From the NCBI GenBank assembly GCA_963720725.1, contig CAVRGN010000003.1, positions 1,701,189-1,765,188 of the forward strand: a stretch of 64,000 nt of DNA, in the 5' to 3' direction. Positions 17,449 through 27,151 of this stretch are shown one piece after another. The DNA is from Benzoatithermus sp963720725 (GTDB lineage: Bacteria; Pseudomonadota; Alphaproteobacteria; Geminicoccales; Geminicoccaceae). The number at the start of each line of letters is the position of its first letter. The first letter of the stretch is position 1. Made by a program: the position numbers and the translations under genes. Below the pieces are notes generated by a model, which saw nothing but the letters and a program-made list of their open reading frames with translations, had not been told where the DNA came from and did no database searches.

Positions 17449-20213
17449 TGGCCAAGGCGTTCCAGCAGCGCCGGCACGTGGACCTGGTCGGTCTTGTAGT
17501 TGCCGGTGAGGGCGTACATGGCGAGGTTGACCCCGAACCGCCGCGCCATCTCGCGCTGTGCCTCGCCGCCGGGAACCACCGGGTAGAGCGGCTCGCCGGA
17601 ATCATCTTCGGCCCAGGCGCCCGCCCATTCGTTGGCACCGATGATCACGCCCGACACCCCGTCATTGATGCCCGGCGGCGCCTGGTCGACCCAGAGCGGC
17701 TGGCCGGCCCAGCGGCCGGGAAAGTCCTGGAGGAGGTAGAAGGACCGCGTCAGGACGTGGTCGGCCGGCAATGGCATCAGCGGCGGCAGGTCGATGTCGC
17801 GCAGGAGCTCGGCCAGACGGCGCTCGCCCGGGCCGCCTCCGTCCTGGCCGGGCAGCAGCCCGGCGGCGTCGCGGGTGTCGAACAGAATCATCCCCCCTTG
17901 GGCGAGATAGGCCTCGACGCGCTCGACGGCCCCGGCCGGAAGATCGGGATGATCCGGCGGCACCGGCCAATAGAGCAGCGGGAACAAGGCGAGGTCGTCG
18001 ACCGCCACGTCGACCGGCCAGGGATCGGCGGCCTCGATCGAGGTCCGCATCGCCAGGACGCGGGTGAGGCCCTTGAGCCCGGCCTCGCTCTCCCGGTCGA
18101 TCTCGGGCGCGCCGGTGACGACGTAGGCGAGGCGCGTCTCTCGGGTCAGGTCCAGGATGCGGTCGTCCGCGCTTCCCTCCTGGCCCCAGGCGGGAAGGGC
18201 GAGACACAGCACGACGCCGGCGGCCGCGGCCGGACGGGCCAACCGGCCGATCGGCAGCAGACCGCGCATCGCCAGGGCGATGGCGAGATCGAGCAGGCCG
18301 AGCAGCAGGGCGGCCAGGACCAACGCCGGTGCCAGGTCGCGCTCGGCGGCTCGGGCATAGGGCTCGACACCGCCGCCGACCGCACCGCTGCCGAGCGGTT
18401 CCAGGTCGGTGAGCGCCCTTTGCAGATTGAGTGCGGACCGGGCCGAATCGGCCTCCGCGTCGTCCGCCGCTCCCCGACGGCCGATCGGCGCGTAGAGGCC
18501 GGGCGGGTGGCGCGGCCCGGGCATCGCCTCGGCGAACGCGTCGGGCGGTGTCGGCGACCATACGCCTTGCGGATCTCCCAGTCGGCCGAATCCGTCGAGA
18601 ACCTCGCTGGGCTCCACTGGCACGCGCTCGGCGCCTGCGACGCCGGGCCCCAGCGCCAGCACCCGCTCCATCATCTGCACGAACAGGCCGGAAAGGGGCA
18701 GGGTGGTCCAGGCGGTGTTGGCGGTGGTGTGCACCAGGATCAGCCAGCCCTTGCCGCGCTTGGCGCCGGTCACCAGCGGCGTGCCGTCCGAGAGCGAAGC
18801 CATGGTGGCTCCCGCGAGGTCCGGTCCCGGTTCGGCCAGCACCTGCCGGCTGACGCGGACCTCCTCGTTGATCGGCAGGCCGGCGAAGGGGCTGTCGGGA
18901 GGAAACGGGGCCAGCGGCAGCGGCTCCGACCAGGACAGCGCCCCTCCCAGCATCCGGTCGCCGGCGCGCAGACGCGCCGGCACGAGATCGTCGTTGCTGG
19001 CGGCCAGCTTGGGCCCGGCAAAGCGCAGCAGCACTCCGCCTTGCTCGATCCACTGCTCGAGCTTGCCGTGCTCCTCGGGATCGAGGCCGCTCGCATCCGC
19101 CATCACCACCAGCGACAAGGGCTGCTCGAGCAGGTCGGCGATCGTGCCCTCGCGCAGCTCGGCGAACGGCCGGAGCGCGCGCTCGATGAAGTAGAGCTCG
19201 GCCAGGAGCGGCTGATCGGCGGCGCTCCGCGCCGGGCCGACAAGGCCCACACTGCGGCGACGCCAGCGCTCGTCGAGCAGGAACACGCCAGGAATGCCCT
19301 GCGTCGGCTCGACGGCGACGCGGGCGATCCGGTTGCGCAGGTCGGGTGGCAATTCGATCCGCGCCGTAGCCTGCGGGGTATCGGGCTCCAGTGCCACGGG
19401 CACGCGGGCCAAGGTCTCGCCGGACGGACCGAGCGCGACCACCTCGACCCGTCGAGCGCTGTCAGCCGGAATGGCGGTGATCTCGGCGGTCAGGTCCGAT
19501 GCACCGGGTTCGCCCAGCCGCAGCGCCAGCGGCAGATCGACGCCGGCGTCGGCGCGCACCTGCAGCGGTCCGAGACGGCGCAGCGCCTCGCCCAGCCGTT
19601 CGGCGTCGGCCGTGCCGGAGGCACCCAGGGCCACGCCGTCGCTGAGCCACACGACGCTCGCCCGCTCCAGCCCGGGAGTCTGGCCCAGCACCTCGCGGGC
19701 GGCGGCCCGGTCCACCGGCCATGGCCGCGGCTGCCAACCGGATACCGCTTCCAGTGCCGCCCTGGCGCTCATGGGCCGGACCTCGATGCGCTGCTCCGGA
19801 TCCGACGCTGTCTCGAGCAGCAGCACCTCGCGGCCTTCGCGCTCCGCCTGTTGCAGGATGTCGCGCGCCACGGCGATCCGGCGCTCCCAATGCTTGGCCG
19901 CCGCCCAGCCGTTGTCGACGACGAGCAGCAGCGGTCCGGTGCCGTCGAGACGGGGTGCCGGATTGAGGACGGGCCCGGCCAGGGCGGTGATCAGGAGCGC
20001 GGCGATCACCAGTCTGAGGAGCAGCAGCCACCAGGGCGTCCGCGCCGGCGTGCGCTCCGGGCTGAGCAGCTTGGCCAGGAGCAGAAACGGCGGAAAGGCG
20101 ATACGGCGCGGTGCCGGCGGCGTCACCCGGAGCAGCAGCCACAGGGCGGGCAGGGCGACCCCGGCCAGCAGCAGCCAGGGCTGCGTGAACGCGAACAGAC
20201 CAAGATCGAGCAT
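17445..20213 (-). CDS. DUF4159 domain protein with BatA-type N-terminus
   Basis: A 922-residue membrane protein. Residues 1-90 form the aerotolerance-regulator (BatA) N-terminal domain with two helices (LFAFTQPWLLLAGVALPALW and LVIAALLITALAGPV), followed by a VWA-like fold beginning LLLVVDNGWAAAKHW in which the MIDAS pattern is degraded. After further membrane helices around residues 640-690, the C-terminal DUF4159 domain appears (LAYVVTGAPEIDRESEAGL, FPLLYWPV, GGMILFDTRDA). Third gene of the moxR operon, 2 nt after DUF58 and overlapping the next gene by 4 nt. Confidence 0.9.
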   Translation of the reverse strand: MLDLGLFAFTQPWLLLAGVALPALWLLLRVTPPAPRRIAFPPFLLLAKLLSPERTPARTPWWLLLLRLVIAALLITALAGPVLNPAPRLDGTGPLLLVVDNGWAAAKHWERRIAVARDILQQAEREGREVLLLETASDPEQRIEVRPMSARAALEAVSGWQPRPWPVDRAAAREVLGQTPGLERASVVWLSDGVALGASGTADAERLGEALRRLGPLQVRADAGVDLPLALRLGEPGASDLTAEITAIPADSARRVEVVALGPSGETLARVPVALEPDTPQATARIELPPDLRNRIARVAVEPTQGIPGVFLLDERWRRRSVGLVGPARSAADQPLLAELYFIERALRPFAELREGTIADLLEQPLSLVVMADASGLDPEEHGKLEQWIEQGGVLLRFAGPKLAASNDDLVPARLRAGDRMLGGALSWSEPLPLAPFPPDSPFAGLPINEEVRVSRQVLAEPGPDLAGATMASLSDGTPLVTGAKRGKGWLILVHTTANTAWTTLPLSGLFVQMMERVLALGPGVAGAERVPVEPSEVLDGFGRLGDPQGVWSPTPPDAFAEAMPGPRHPPGLYAPIGRRGAADDAEADSARSALNLQRALTDLEPLGSGAVGGGVEPYARAAERDLAPALVLAALLLGLLDLAIALAMRGLLPIGRLARPAAAAGVVLCLALPAWGQEGSADDRILDLTRETRLAYVVTGAPEIDRESEAGLKGLTRVLAMRTSIEAADPWPVDVAVDDLALFPLLYWPVPPDHPDLPAGAVERVEAYLAQGGMILFDTRDAAGLLPGQDGGGPGERRLAELLRDIDLPPLMPLPADHVLTRSFYLLQDFPGRWAGQPLWVDQAPPGINDGVSGVIIGANEWAGAWAEDDSGEPLYPVVPGGEAQREMARRFGVNLAMYALTGNYKTDQVHVPALLERLGQ

Positions 20214-20215
20214 CG

Positions 20216-21110
20216 TCAGGCGATCATCCGCGGGGCGAGCATTCCCATCAGTCCGAGCACGGCCATCTCCGGCGTGCCGTCCGTGCGATGGGCCGTGAAG
20301 CGCCAGCCCTGCCGGCCGGCCTGCCCGGCGATCGTCTCGCGATGCGCCCGGAACAGTTCGCCGTAGCGGGCGCGGATGCCGCCGACATGGTCGATCAGCG
20401 CGGTGCCCTCCTGCTCCATGCCCTCGAACAGCACGCGGCCCTCATAAGGCAGGTGCTCCTCCGCCGGATCGACGATCTGCATCAGGCTGGCCCTGGCGCC
20501 GAGCGCCCCGAACTGCGCCAGCCGCCGGTTCAGCCGCTCCGGCGGCAGCAGGAAGTCCGACAAGAGCACCAGCCGGGCATGGCGCGGCAGGGGCGGCAGA
20601 GGCGCCTCCGGGTCGCGCTCGCTCGCGGCCGTGGCCAGGCAGCGGGTCAGGGTCTCCATGCCGTAGCGACCGGTGGCCGGGCGGTGGCCGCCGCCCAGGA
20701 GTGCGATGCGCTCGCCACCGCGCACCAGCAAGGCCGCCAGCGCCAGCGTCAGCAGCACGGCGCGCTCCCATTTCACCGGCAGCTTCGGCCCGGAACGGAA
20801 AGCCATCGATTCGGACAGGTCGCACCACAGCCAGACGCTCTCGGCCGCTTCCCATTCCTGCTCGCGCACGAACAGGTGCCGCGAGCGCGCGGACTGCCGC
20901 CAGTCGATCGAGTCCGCGGCGTCGCCGGCCTGGTACTGCCGGTATTGCCAAAAGGTCTCGCCCATGCCCGTGCGGCGGCGGCCATGCACGCCGGGAGCCA
21001 CCGTCGCGGCGACCCGATCGGCTTCGACGAGCAGCGCGGGCAAGCGCTGGCTGAGCTGCTCGGCAGCCAGCCGCAGTCGTGGCGCGTGACGGGCGAAGCC
21101 CGCAGCGCTG

Positions 21111-21121
<11 letters not shown>
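20216..21121 (-). CDS. DUF58 domain protein (MoxR partner)
   Basis: A 301-residue cytoplasmic protein of the DUF58 family, which is almost always encoded beside MoxR ATPases. Diagnostic sequence: GRRRTGMGETFWQYRQYQAGD, with DSIDWRQSARSRHLFVRE after it, and the VWA-like strand VWLWCDLSESMAF carrying the DxSxS metal site. Its start overlaps the end of the moxR gene, indicating translational coupling. It probably acts as the VWA co-factor of the ATPase. Confidence 0.93.
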
Positions 21122-22109
<988 letters not shown>

Positions 22110-22226
22110 GCAGGACCTTCCGAAGAACGGGATCACACCCCAGATTCGATGACGCTGCCCGCTAAGATGGATTTCGGCAAGCCGATTTCATGCTGGTTCT
22201 CCGGGCTCCCGCTTCCGTGACCTTCC

Positions 22227-23546
22227 TCAGTTCCCCGGAGCGGTGGCGGTCACGCGCCAGATGACGTTGCCGACATCGTCGGCGACGAGCAGCGCCCCGG
22301 CCTTGTCCACGGCAACACCGACCGGCCGCCCTTGCGCCTGTCCGTCCGCATCGAGGAAGCCGGTGAGAATATCCTCCGGCATCCCGGCGGGCCGGCCGTC
22401 CTGGAACGGCACGAAGATCACCTTGTAGCCGGCGGGCACCGAGCGGTTCCACGAGCCGTGCTGACCGACGAATGCGCCCGAACGATAATGCTCGGGAAAT
22501 GCCGTCGCGTCGTAGAAGGTGAGCCCGAGCGAGGCGGTGTGCGCGCCGAGGGCGTAGTCCGGCACCTTGGCCTTGGCCACGAGCTCCGGCCGCTGCGGCT
22601 CGACCCGGCTGTCGACATGATCGCCATAGTAGCTGTAGGGCCAGCCGAAGAAGTCGCCCTGCTGCACCGAGGTCATGTAGTCGGGGACCAGATTGTCGCC
22701 GAGTTCGTCGCGCTCGTTGACGGCGACCCAGAGCGCGCCCGTGTCGGGTTGCCAGTCCATGCCCACCGGATTGCGCAGGCCTGAGCCGAAGACGTGCCAC
22801 TCTCCGCTGGCACGGTCGATTTCGAGGATGGCGGCACGGTTGGTCTCGGCCTCCATGCCGTTTTCCGCGACGTTGCTGTTGGAGCCGATCCCGGCATAGA
22901 GCTTCGTGCCGTCCGGGCTGGCCACCAGGCTCTTGGTCCAATGGTGGTTGATCGGCCCGGCCGGCAGCTCCGCGAGTTGGGTACCCTCGGCCGTGATCTC
23001 GGTCTGGCCCGGCTGGTAGGGGAAGCGCATCACCGCGTCGGTGTTGGCCACGTAGAGCTGGTCCTCCACCAGCGCCATGCCGAACGGCGAATGCAGGTGA
23101 TCGAGAAACACGGTGCGGGTCTCGGCGCTGCCGTCGCCGTCGGCGTCCCGCAGCAGCGTGATCCGGTCGGCGCTGGGAACGCCGGCCCCAGCCACCTTCT
23201 GGACCTGCTTCATCGCGAAGTCCTTGAAGCCGGTCGTCTCCTTGGGCGGCGCGTTGGTCTCGGCCACGAGCACGTCGCCGTTGGGCAGTACATAGAGCCA
23301 GCGCGGATGGTCCAGTCCATCGGCGAAGCGCTGAACCGCAAAACCGTCGGCGGCGTGCGGCAGCTCCTCGGCCGCCCAGCGGTCGACGCTGGCGATGTTG
23401 ACCGTCGGCACCAGGCTCGACTCCGGCGCCGGCAGCGTGGGGTTCGGACCGAACCCGGGTTGGCCGGCAGCGCCCTGGGCATAGGCCGGGGCCGTAGCCA
23501 GGGCCGCCGCGGCGGTGGCCAAGGCGAAGGTGGTTGCTGTGCGCAT
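22227..23546 (-). CDS. PQQ-dependent sugar (sorbosone-type) dehydrogenase, periplasmic
   Basis: A 439-residue six-bladed propeller enzyme of the sorbosone/glucose dehydrogenase family, expected to oxidise sugars with PQQ in the periplasm. A Sec signal (FALATAAAALATAPAYAQ) leads to a mature domain with ADGLDHPRWLYVLPNGDVLVAET, DHLHSPFGMAL, GLRNPVGMDWQP and FVPFQDGRPAG, all typical of the family. The ATG at 23546 follows GGAG at nine nt; the frame is open 28 codons further upstream but without a ribosome site. No PQQ biosynthesis gene is in the window. It is transcribed towards the moxR operon but 117 nt away. Confidence 0.9.
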   Translation of the reverse strand: MRTATTFALATAAAALATAPAYAQGAAGQPGFGPNPTLPAPESSLVPTVNIASVDRWAAEELPHAADGFAVQRFADGLDHPRWLYVLPNGDVLVAETNAPPKETTGFKDFAMKQVQKVAGAGVPSADRITLLRDADGDGSAETRTVFLDHLHSPFGMALVEDQLYVANTDAVMRFPYQPGQTEITAEGTQLAELPAGPINHHWTKSLVASPDGTKLYAGIGSNSNVAENGMEAETNRAAILEIDRASGEWHVFGSGLRNPVGMDWQPDTGALWVAVNERDELGDNLVPDYMTSVQQGDFFGWPYSYYGDHVDSRVEPQRPELVAKAKVPDYALGAHTASLGLTFYDATAFPEHYRSGAFVGQHGSWNRSVPAGYKVIFVPFQDGRPAGMPEDILTGFLDADGQAQGRPVGVAVDKAGALLVADDVGNVIWRVTATAPGN

Positions 23547-23665
23547 GCGGTGGAACTCCGGGCGTGGATCCTCTTCGTCGCGACACAACGGCACCCGAGA
23601 GCGCGTGTTCCTTCGCCGCGCCAAACCCATATTCGGTGAGCGGAGGCTCCGCAGGACGGTCTGGC

Positions 23666-24199
23666 ATGCGCAAACCCTTCGATCCGGACGCCATCCTGGA
23701 ATCGATTGCCCGGGGGGAGCGGTCGTGCGGCGACTTCTCGATGCGCATCGCCAGCGACGGGACCTGGTTCTACCAGGGTACGGCGATCCGGCGGCTGCCG
23801 CTGGTCAAGCTGTTCGCTTCGGTGCTGCGGCGTGCGCCGGACGGGCGCTACTGGCTGGTGACCCCGGCCGAACAGGGCCTGATCGAGGTCGAGGACGTGC
23901 CGTTCGTGGCGGTGGAGCTCGCCTGCCGCGGGTCCGGTCCGGATCAGCAGCTCAGCCTGAGGACGAACCTGGACGAGTGGGTGCCGGTCGACGCCGGCCA
24001 TCCACTTGAGATGCGCGCCCTGCGGGACGGCACCCGGGCGCCCTATCTGCGGGTCCGCGACTCGCTGGATGCGCGAGTGTCACGGTCGGCATTTTATCAT
24101 TTGGTAGAGCTTGCCGAGCCATCACCGGATGGTGTTGAAGAAGTGTTGGGCGTTTGGAGCAGCGGGTGCTTCTTCGTGCTTGGTTCCGTCGACGAATGA
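23666..24199 (+). CDS. DUF1285 domain protein
   Basis: A 177-residue protein of the DUF1285 family, usually found next to MoxR operons in alphaproteobacteria; function is unknown, a small-molecule or lipid-binding role has been suggested from family structures. Signature segments: SDGTWFYQGTAIRRLPLVKLFASVL, RYWLVTPAEQGLIEVEDVPF, LRTNLDEWV and GVWSSGCFFVLG at the end (each shown here only in part of a longer conserved run). ATG at 23666 follows AGGA. The NUDIX gene starts one nt after its stop, so the two form a unit. Confidence 0.9.
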   Translation: MRKPFDPDAILESIARGERSCGDFSMRIASDGTWFYQGTAIRRLPLVKLFASVLRRAPDGRYWLVTPAEQGLIEVEDVPFVAVELACRGSGPDQQLSLRTNLDEWVPVDAGHPLEMRALRDGTRAPYLRVRDSLDARVSRSAFYHLVELAEPSPDGVEEVLGVWSSGCFFVLGSVDE

Positions 24200-24200
24200 G

Positions 24201-24830
24201 ATGTGTGTCGGACTGAGGACAACCGAGACGAGAGCGGCTAGAGAGGTGCTGCGCGATCGGCTGCGGTCGTCGGGCGGCGCCCTTGGTGGCGACGGCTGGC
24301 TGAGCGGCGACGAAGGTCGTGATCGCGGGGCCGGCGAGCGCCGCTTGGCAGCAGTGCTTCTGGGCCTCGTGGACCGCCCCAGCGAGCCCCACATCATCCT
24401 GACCCAGCGCACCGCCCACCTGCGGGACCATGCCGGTCAAATCAGCCTTCCCGGCGGACGCCTGGAGGCCGTGGACGGCGGACCGGCCGACGCGGCCTTG
24501 CGCGAGGCGTTCGAGGAGATCGGCCTGGTGCCGGGCAAAGTCGAGCTGCTGGGAGGCTTGCGCCACTACGACACGATCACCGGCTTTCGCATCCACCCGG
24601 TGGTGGGCTGGATCGAGCCACCGGTGGCACTGACGCCCGACCCCTACGAGGTGGCGGAGGTGTTCGAACTGCCGCTCAGCTTTGCGCTCGATGCGCGCAA
24701 TCACCGCCGCGACAGCTACGAGCGCAACGGCGAACGGCGCCATTTCTATGTCCTGCCCTACCAGGACCGCTACATCTGGGGTGCGACGGCCGGCATTCTG
24801 GTGAACTTCGCCCGGCTGCTCGCGGAGTGA
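24201..24830 (+). CDS. CoA pyrophosphatase, NUDIX hydrolase
   Basis: A 209-residue NUDIX enzyme that hydrolyses CoA derivatives to phosphopantetheine and ADP. The NUDIX box reads GGRLEAVDGGPADAALREAF followed by EEIGL, with the upstream CoAse signature LTQRTAHLRDHAGQISLPGG. The ATG at 24201 comes directly after the DUF1285 stop; the ribosome site is poor, so translation may be coupled, and a GTG further in (before LRDRLRSSG) is an alternative start. Downstream DUF6111 and cca genes follow closely in the same operon. Confidence 0.92.
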   Translation: MCVGLRTTETRAAREVLRDRLRSSGGALGGDGWLSGDEGRDRGAGERRLAAVLLGLVDRPSEPHIILTQRTAHLRDHAGQISLPGGRLEAVDGGPADAALREAFEEIGLVPGKVELLGGLRHYDTITGFRIHPVVGWIEPPVALTPDPYEVAEVFELPLSFALDARNHRRDSYERNGERRHFYVLPYQDRYIWGATAGILVNFARLLAE

Positions 24831-24834
24831 CTGC

Positions 24835-25095
24835 ATGGGCCGGATCTTTCTGCAGGCCGTGCTGCCTTTCCTGGCGCCGTTCCTGATCTTTGCCGTCTAT
24901 CGTCTGCTGGTGACGCGCGGGCGCGGTCTCCTGGGGCACACGCCTTGGTTCCTGCTGACCGCCGCGGGGATGGTCCTGGCCTGCGCGAGCCTCGTCTCCC
25001 TGGCCTTCCTCGGCGGTTATGCACCGGGCGGGGTCTATGCACCGCCGCGCATCGAGGACGGCAGGATCGTACCGGGTCAGGTGAAGCCGCCGTGA
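24835..25095 (+). CDS. DUF6111 family small membrane protein
   Basis: An 86-residue protein with two membrane helices (AVLPFLAPFLIFAVYRLL and FLLTAAGMVLACASLVSLAFL) and a short Pro/Gly-rich C-terminus (YAPGGVYAPPRIEDGRI). This matches DUF6111, a small alphaproteobacterial protein seen next to the CoA pyrophosphatase and CCA transferase genes. Function unknown. Its stop overlaps the GTG of cca. Confidence 0.88.
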   Translation: MGRIFLQAVLPFLAPFLIFAVYRLLVTRGRGLLGHTPWFLLTAAGMVLACASLVSLAFLGGYAPGGVYAPPRIEDGRIVPGQVKPP

Positions 25096-26309
25096 ACGAG
25101 GCGGCCCAGCGCGTGCGTGCACCCTGGCTCGCCAGCGTCGAAGCGCATCGGGTCATGCAAGCCCTGGCCCACGACGATCGTCCGGCGCGCTATGTCGGCG
25201 GCTGCGTGCGCGATGCGTTGATCGACCCGTCCATGCCCGGCCAGGACATCGACGTCGCGACGCCCGAACGGCCGGAGCGGGTCATGGCCCTGCTCGCCCG
25301 AGCGGGGCTGAACCCGATCCCGACCGGCTTGCGGCACGGCACGGTCTCCGTCCAGTTCCGCACCCGGCGCTTCGAGATCACCACCCTGCGCCGCGACGTC
25401 GCCTGCGACGGCCGGCACGCGGAGGTCGAGTTCACGGACGATTTTGCCGCGGACGCGGCGCGCCGCGACTTCACCATCAACGCGATGAGCTGCGAGGTGA
25501 ACGGGCTGCTGCACGACCCGATGGGCGGCCGCGAGGACCTCGCCGCCGGCCGGGTCCGCTTCGTGGGCGATCCGCGGCGCCGCATCGGCGAGGACTATCT
25601 GCGCATCCTGCGCTTCTTCCGGTTCCAGGCCCGGTTCGGCCGCGGCCCTCCCGATGCGGTGGCGCTCGCCGCCTGCGCGGAGCTGGCGCATGGGATCGAT
25701 CGCCTGTCCGGCGAGCGCGTGCGCCAGGAGCTGTGGTCGATCCTGACCGGCCCGCGGCCGGGCGCCACGTTGGAGCTGATGGCATCCGCCGGTGTGCTCG
25801 AGCATGTGGTCCCAGGACCCCTGGCGCGCGCCGAACTGGAACGGCTGCCCGCGGGCGATCCGCTGCTCCGGCTGGCCGCACTGATCCGCCCTGCGCAGGA
25901 CGAGCGCGCGAGCGCTTTGGCCGAACGCCTGCGGCTGTCGAACCACGAGCGCGAGCGGCTGCGGCTGCTGGTCTCCGCTCCGCCATTCGTTCCCTCGCCC
26001 GATCCGGTGGAACAACGGCGGGATCTCTATGGGCTCGGCCAGCCGACCTATGCCGATCTGGTTCGGCTGGCCGCGGCGTCGGGCGCGATCGACGAGGTCG
26101 GCGCGGAGCGGGCCTTGGGCCTGGCCGCAGACTGGCGGGCACCGGAGCTTCCCTTGCGCGGTGACGATCTTCTGGCGCTGGGTGTGCCGCCCGGCCCGCG
26201 GCTGGGCCGCATCCTGGCCGAGGTCCGGGCGGATTGGGAACAGTCCGACTTCACCCTGGACCGAGCCGCCTGCCTCGCCCGTGCCGCGGAGCTGGCGTCG
26301 CGCCCGTGA
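25092..26309 (+). CDS. cca: CCA tRNA nucleotidyltransferase
   Basis: A 405-residue class II nucleotidyltransferase that adds or repairs the 3' CCA of tRNAs (or polyadenylates RNA; the families look alike). The head carries YVGGCVRDALI and the metal-binding QDIDVA (DxD type). The following signature RRDFTINAM and the motif FVGDPRRRIGEDYLRILRFF are typical. GTG start overlaps the end of the DUF6111 gene. Note that the tRNA-Arg gene in this window encodes its own CCA, so the enzyme may act mainly in repair for that tRNA. Confidence 0.93.
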   Translation: MNEAAQRVRAPWLASVEAHRVMQALAHDDRPARYVGGCVRDALIDPSMPGQDIDVATPERPERVMALLARAGLNPIPTGLRHGTVSVQFRTRRFEITTLRRDVACDGRHAEVEFTDDFAADAARRDFTINAMSCEVNGLLHDPMGGREDLAAGRVRFVGDPRRRIGEDYLRILRFFRFQARFGRGPPDAVALAACAELAHGIDRLSGERVRQELWSILTGPRPGATLELMASAGVLEHVVPGPLARAELERLPAGDPLLRLAALIRPAQDERASALAERLRLSNHERERLRLLVSAPPFVPSPDPVEQRRDLYGLGQPTYADLVRLAAASGAIDEVGAERALGLAADWRAPELPLRGDDLLALGVPPGPRLGRILAEVRADWEQSDFTLDRAACLARAAELASRP

Positions 26310-26310
26310 A

Positions 26311-26339
26311 TTGACACCTCGGGCCGATCTGCGTATACG
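26311..26339 (+). promoter_or_regulatory. Strong sigma70-type promoter of rpmH-rnpA-yidD-yidC
   Basis: TTGACA (26311-26316) and TATACG (26334-26339) are separated by exactly 17 nt. They begin right after the cca stop codon and lie about 40 nt before the rpmH start, as expected for a ribosomal-protein promoter. Confidence 0.75.
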
Positions 26340-26378
26340 CCCTCGCCTGTTCGAATCCCCGACATCGAAGGTTTCGCT

Positions 26379-26513
26379 GTGAAGCGCACGTATCAGCCGA
26401 GCAAGCTCGTTCGTAAACGTCGGCACGGCTTCCGCGCCCGCATGGCCACCGTCGGTGGCAGGAGGGTGATCGCCGCGCGTCGCGCTCGTGGACGCAAGCG
26501 CCTGTCCGCTTGA
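26379..26513 (+). CDS. rpmH: 50S ribosomal protein L34
   Basis: A 44-residue basic protein, exactly the size and sequence type of L34 of the large ribosomal subunit: VKRTYQPSKLVRKRRHGF, then ARMATVGGRRVIAARRARGR and KRLSA. It starts at GTG. It is too short to appear in a long-ORF screen, but identity is unmistakable and position immediately upstream of rnpA is conserved across bacteria. A strong promoter precedes it. Confidence 0.98.
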   Translation: MKRTYQPSKLVRKRRHGFRARMATVGGRRVIAARRARGRKRLSA

Positions 26514-26545
26514 GCGGACTAGGATCACCCACCGGGGCAGCGATC

Positions 26546-26887
26546 GTGCGACTTCGGCGCCGCAGCGAGTTTCTGGCCGCGGCCCGCGGCACCCGGGTGA
26601 ACCGCCCTTCGTTCCTGCTGCAGGCGCTGCCTCGCGGCGAGCCGGAGCGCGCCCGCACCATCGGCATCGGCCTCACGGTCACCCGCAAGATCGGCAATGC
26701 CGTGACCCGCAACCGTGCTCGGCGGCGACTGCGCGAAGCGCTGCGACAGGTGCTTCCCGGACCCGCCGGTCCGGCCACCGACTATGTCGTGGTGGCTCGG
26801 CCGCCGGCGCTGACCACGCCGTTCGCGGACCTGCAGAGCGAACTTGCCGGCGCTTTCGGCCAGATCACGCGCCGCCACGCGCGATGA
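26546..26887 (+). CDS. rnpA: Ribonuclease P protein component
   Basis: A 113-residue basic protein that assists the RNase P ribozyme in maturing tRNA 5' ends. The RNR motif is clear (TRKIGNAVTRNRARRRLREA), as is the N-terminal RLRRRSEFLAAARG. I chose the GTG at 26546 because it starts at the usual family N-terminus; a TTG at 26510 overlapping the rpmH stop would add 12 residues. Its stop overlaps the yidD start. Confidence 0.95.
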   Translation: MRLRRRSEFLAAARGTRVNRPSFLLQALPRGEPERARTIGIGLTVTRKIGNAVTRNRARRRLREALRQVLPGPAGPATDYVVVARPPALTTPFADLQSELAGAFGQITRRHAR

Positions 26888-27120
26888 GCCTTGCGGCACG
26901 CCTGTTGATGGTGCTGGTGACGGGCTATCGCTGGCTGCTGTCGCCGGTGCTGGGCAGCAACTGTCGCTACTGCCCATCCTGCTCCGAATACGCTATCGAG
27001 GCCCTGCGTCGCCACGGAGCCGTGCTTGGCCTTTGGCTGACGCTCAGACGCATGCTGCGATGTCATCCCTGGGGCGGCCACGGCTACGATCCGGTGCCGC
27101 CGCCCGCTGGCGGCCGCTGA
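26884..27120 (+). CDS. yidD: Membrane protein insertion efficiency factor YidD
   Basis: A 78-residue peripheral membrane protein of the YidD family. The signature YRWLLSPVLGSNCRYCPSCS with the following EYAIEAL, and RCHPWGGHGYDPVP near the C-terminus, are diagnostic. The three cysteines are present. ATG overlaps the rnpA stop by four nt, as is usual. It helps YidC/Sec insertion of membrane proteins. Confidence 0.96.
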   Translation: MSLAARLLMVLVTGYRWLLSPVLGSNCRYCPSCSEYAIEALRRHGAVLGLWLTLRRMLRCHPWGGHGYDPVPPPAGGR

Positions 27121-27151
27121 GCGCGGTCGTTCTCAGGAGTTTTCCGCCGAC

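Noticed and set aside
17421..20366. 981-codon plus-strand frame opposite the DUF4159 gene
   Set aside because: Shadow frame; composition is Gly/Arg/Gln/His-rich and the opposite strand has a clear gene.
26510..26545. TTG start for rnpA overlapping the rpmH stop
   Set aside because: The added residues do not fit the RnpA N-terminus; GTG at 26546 does.
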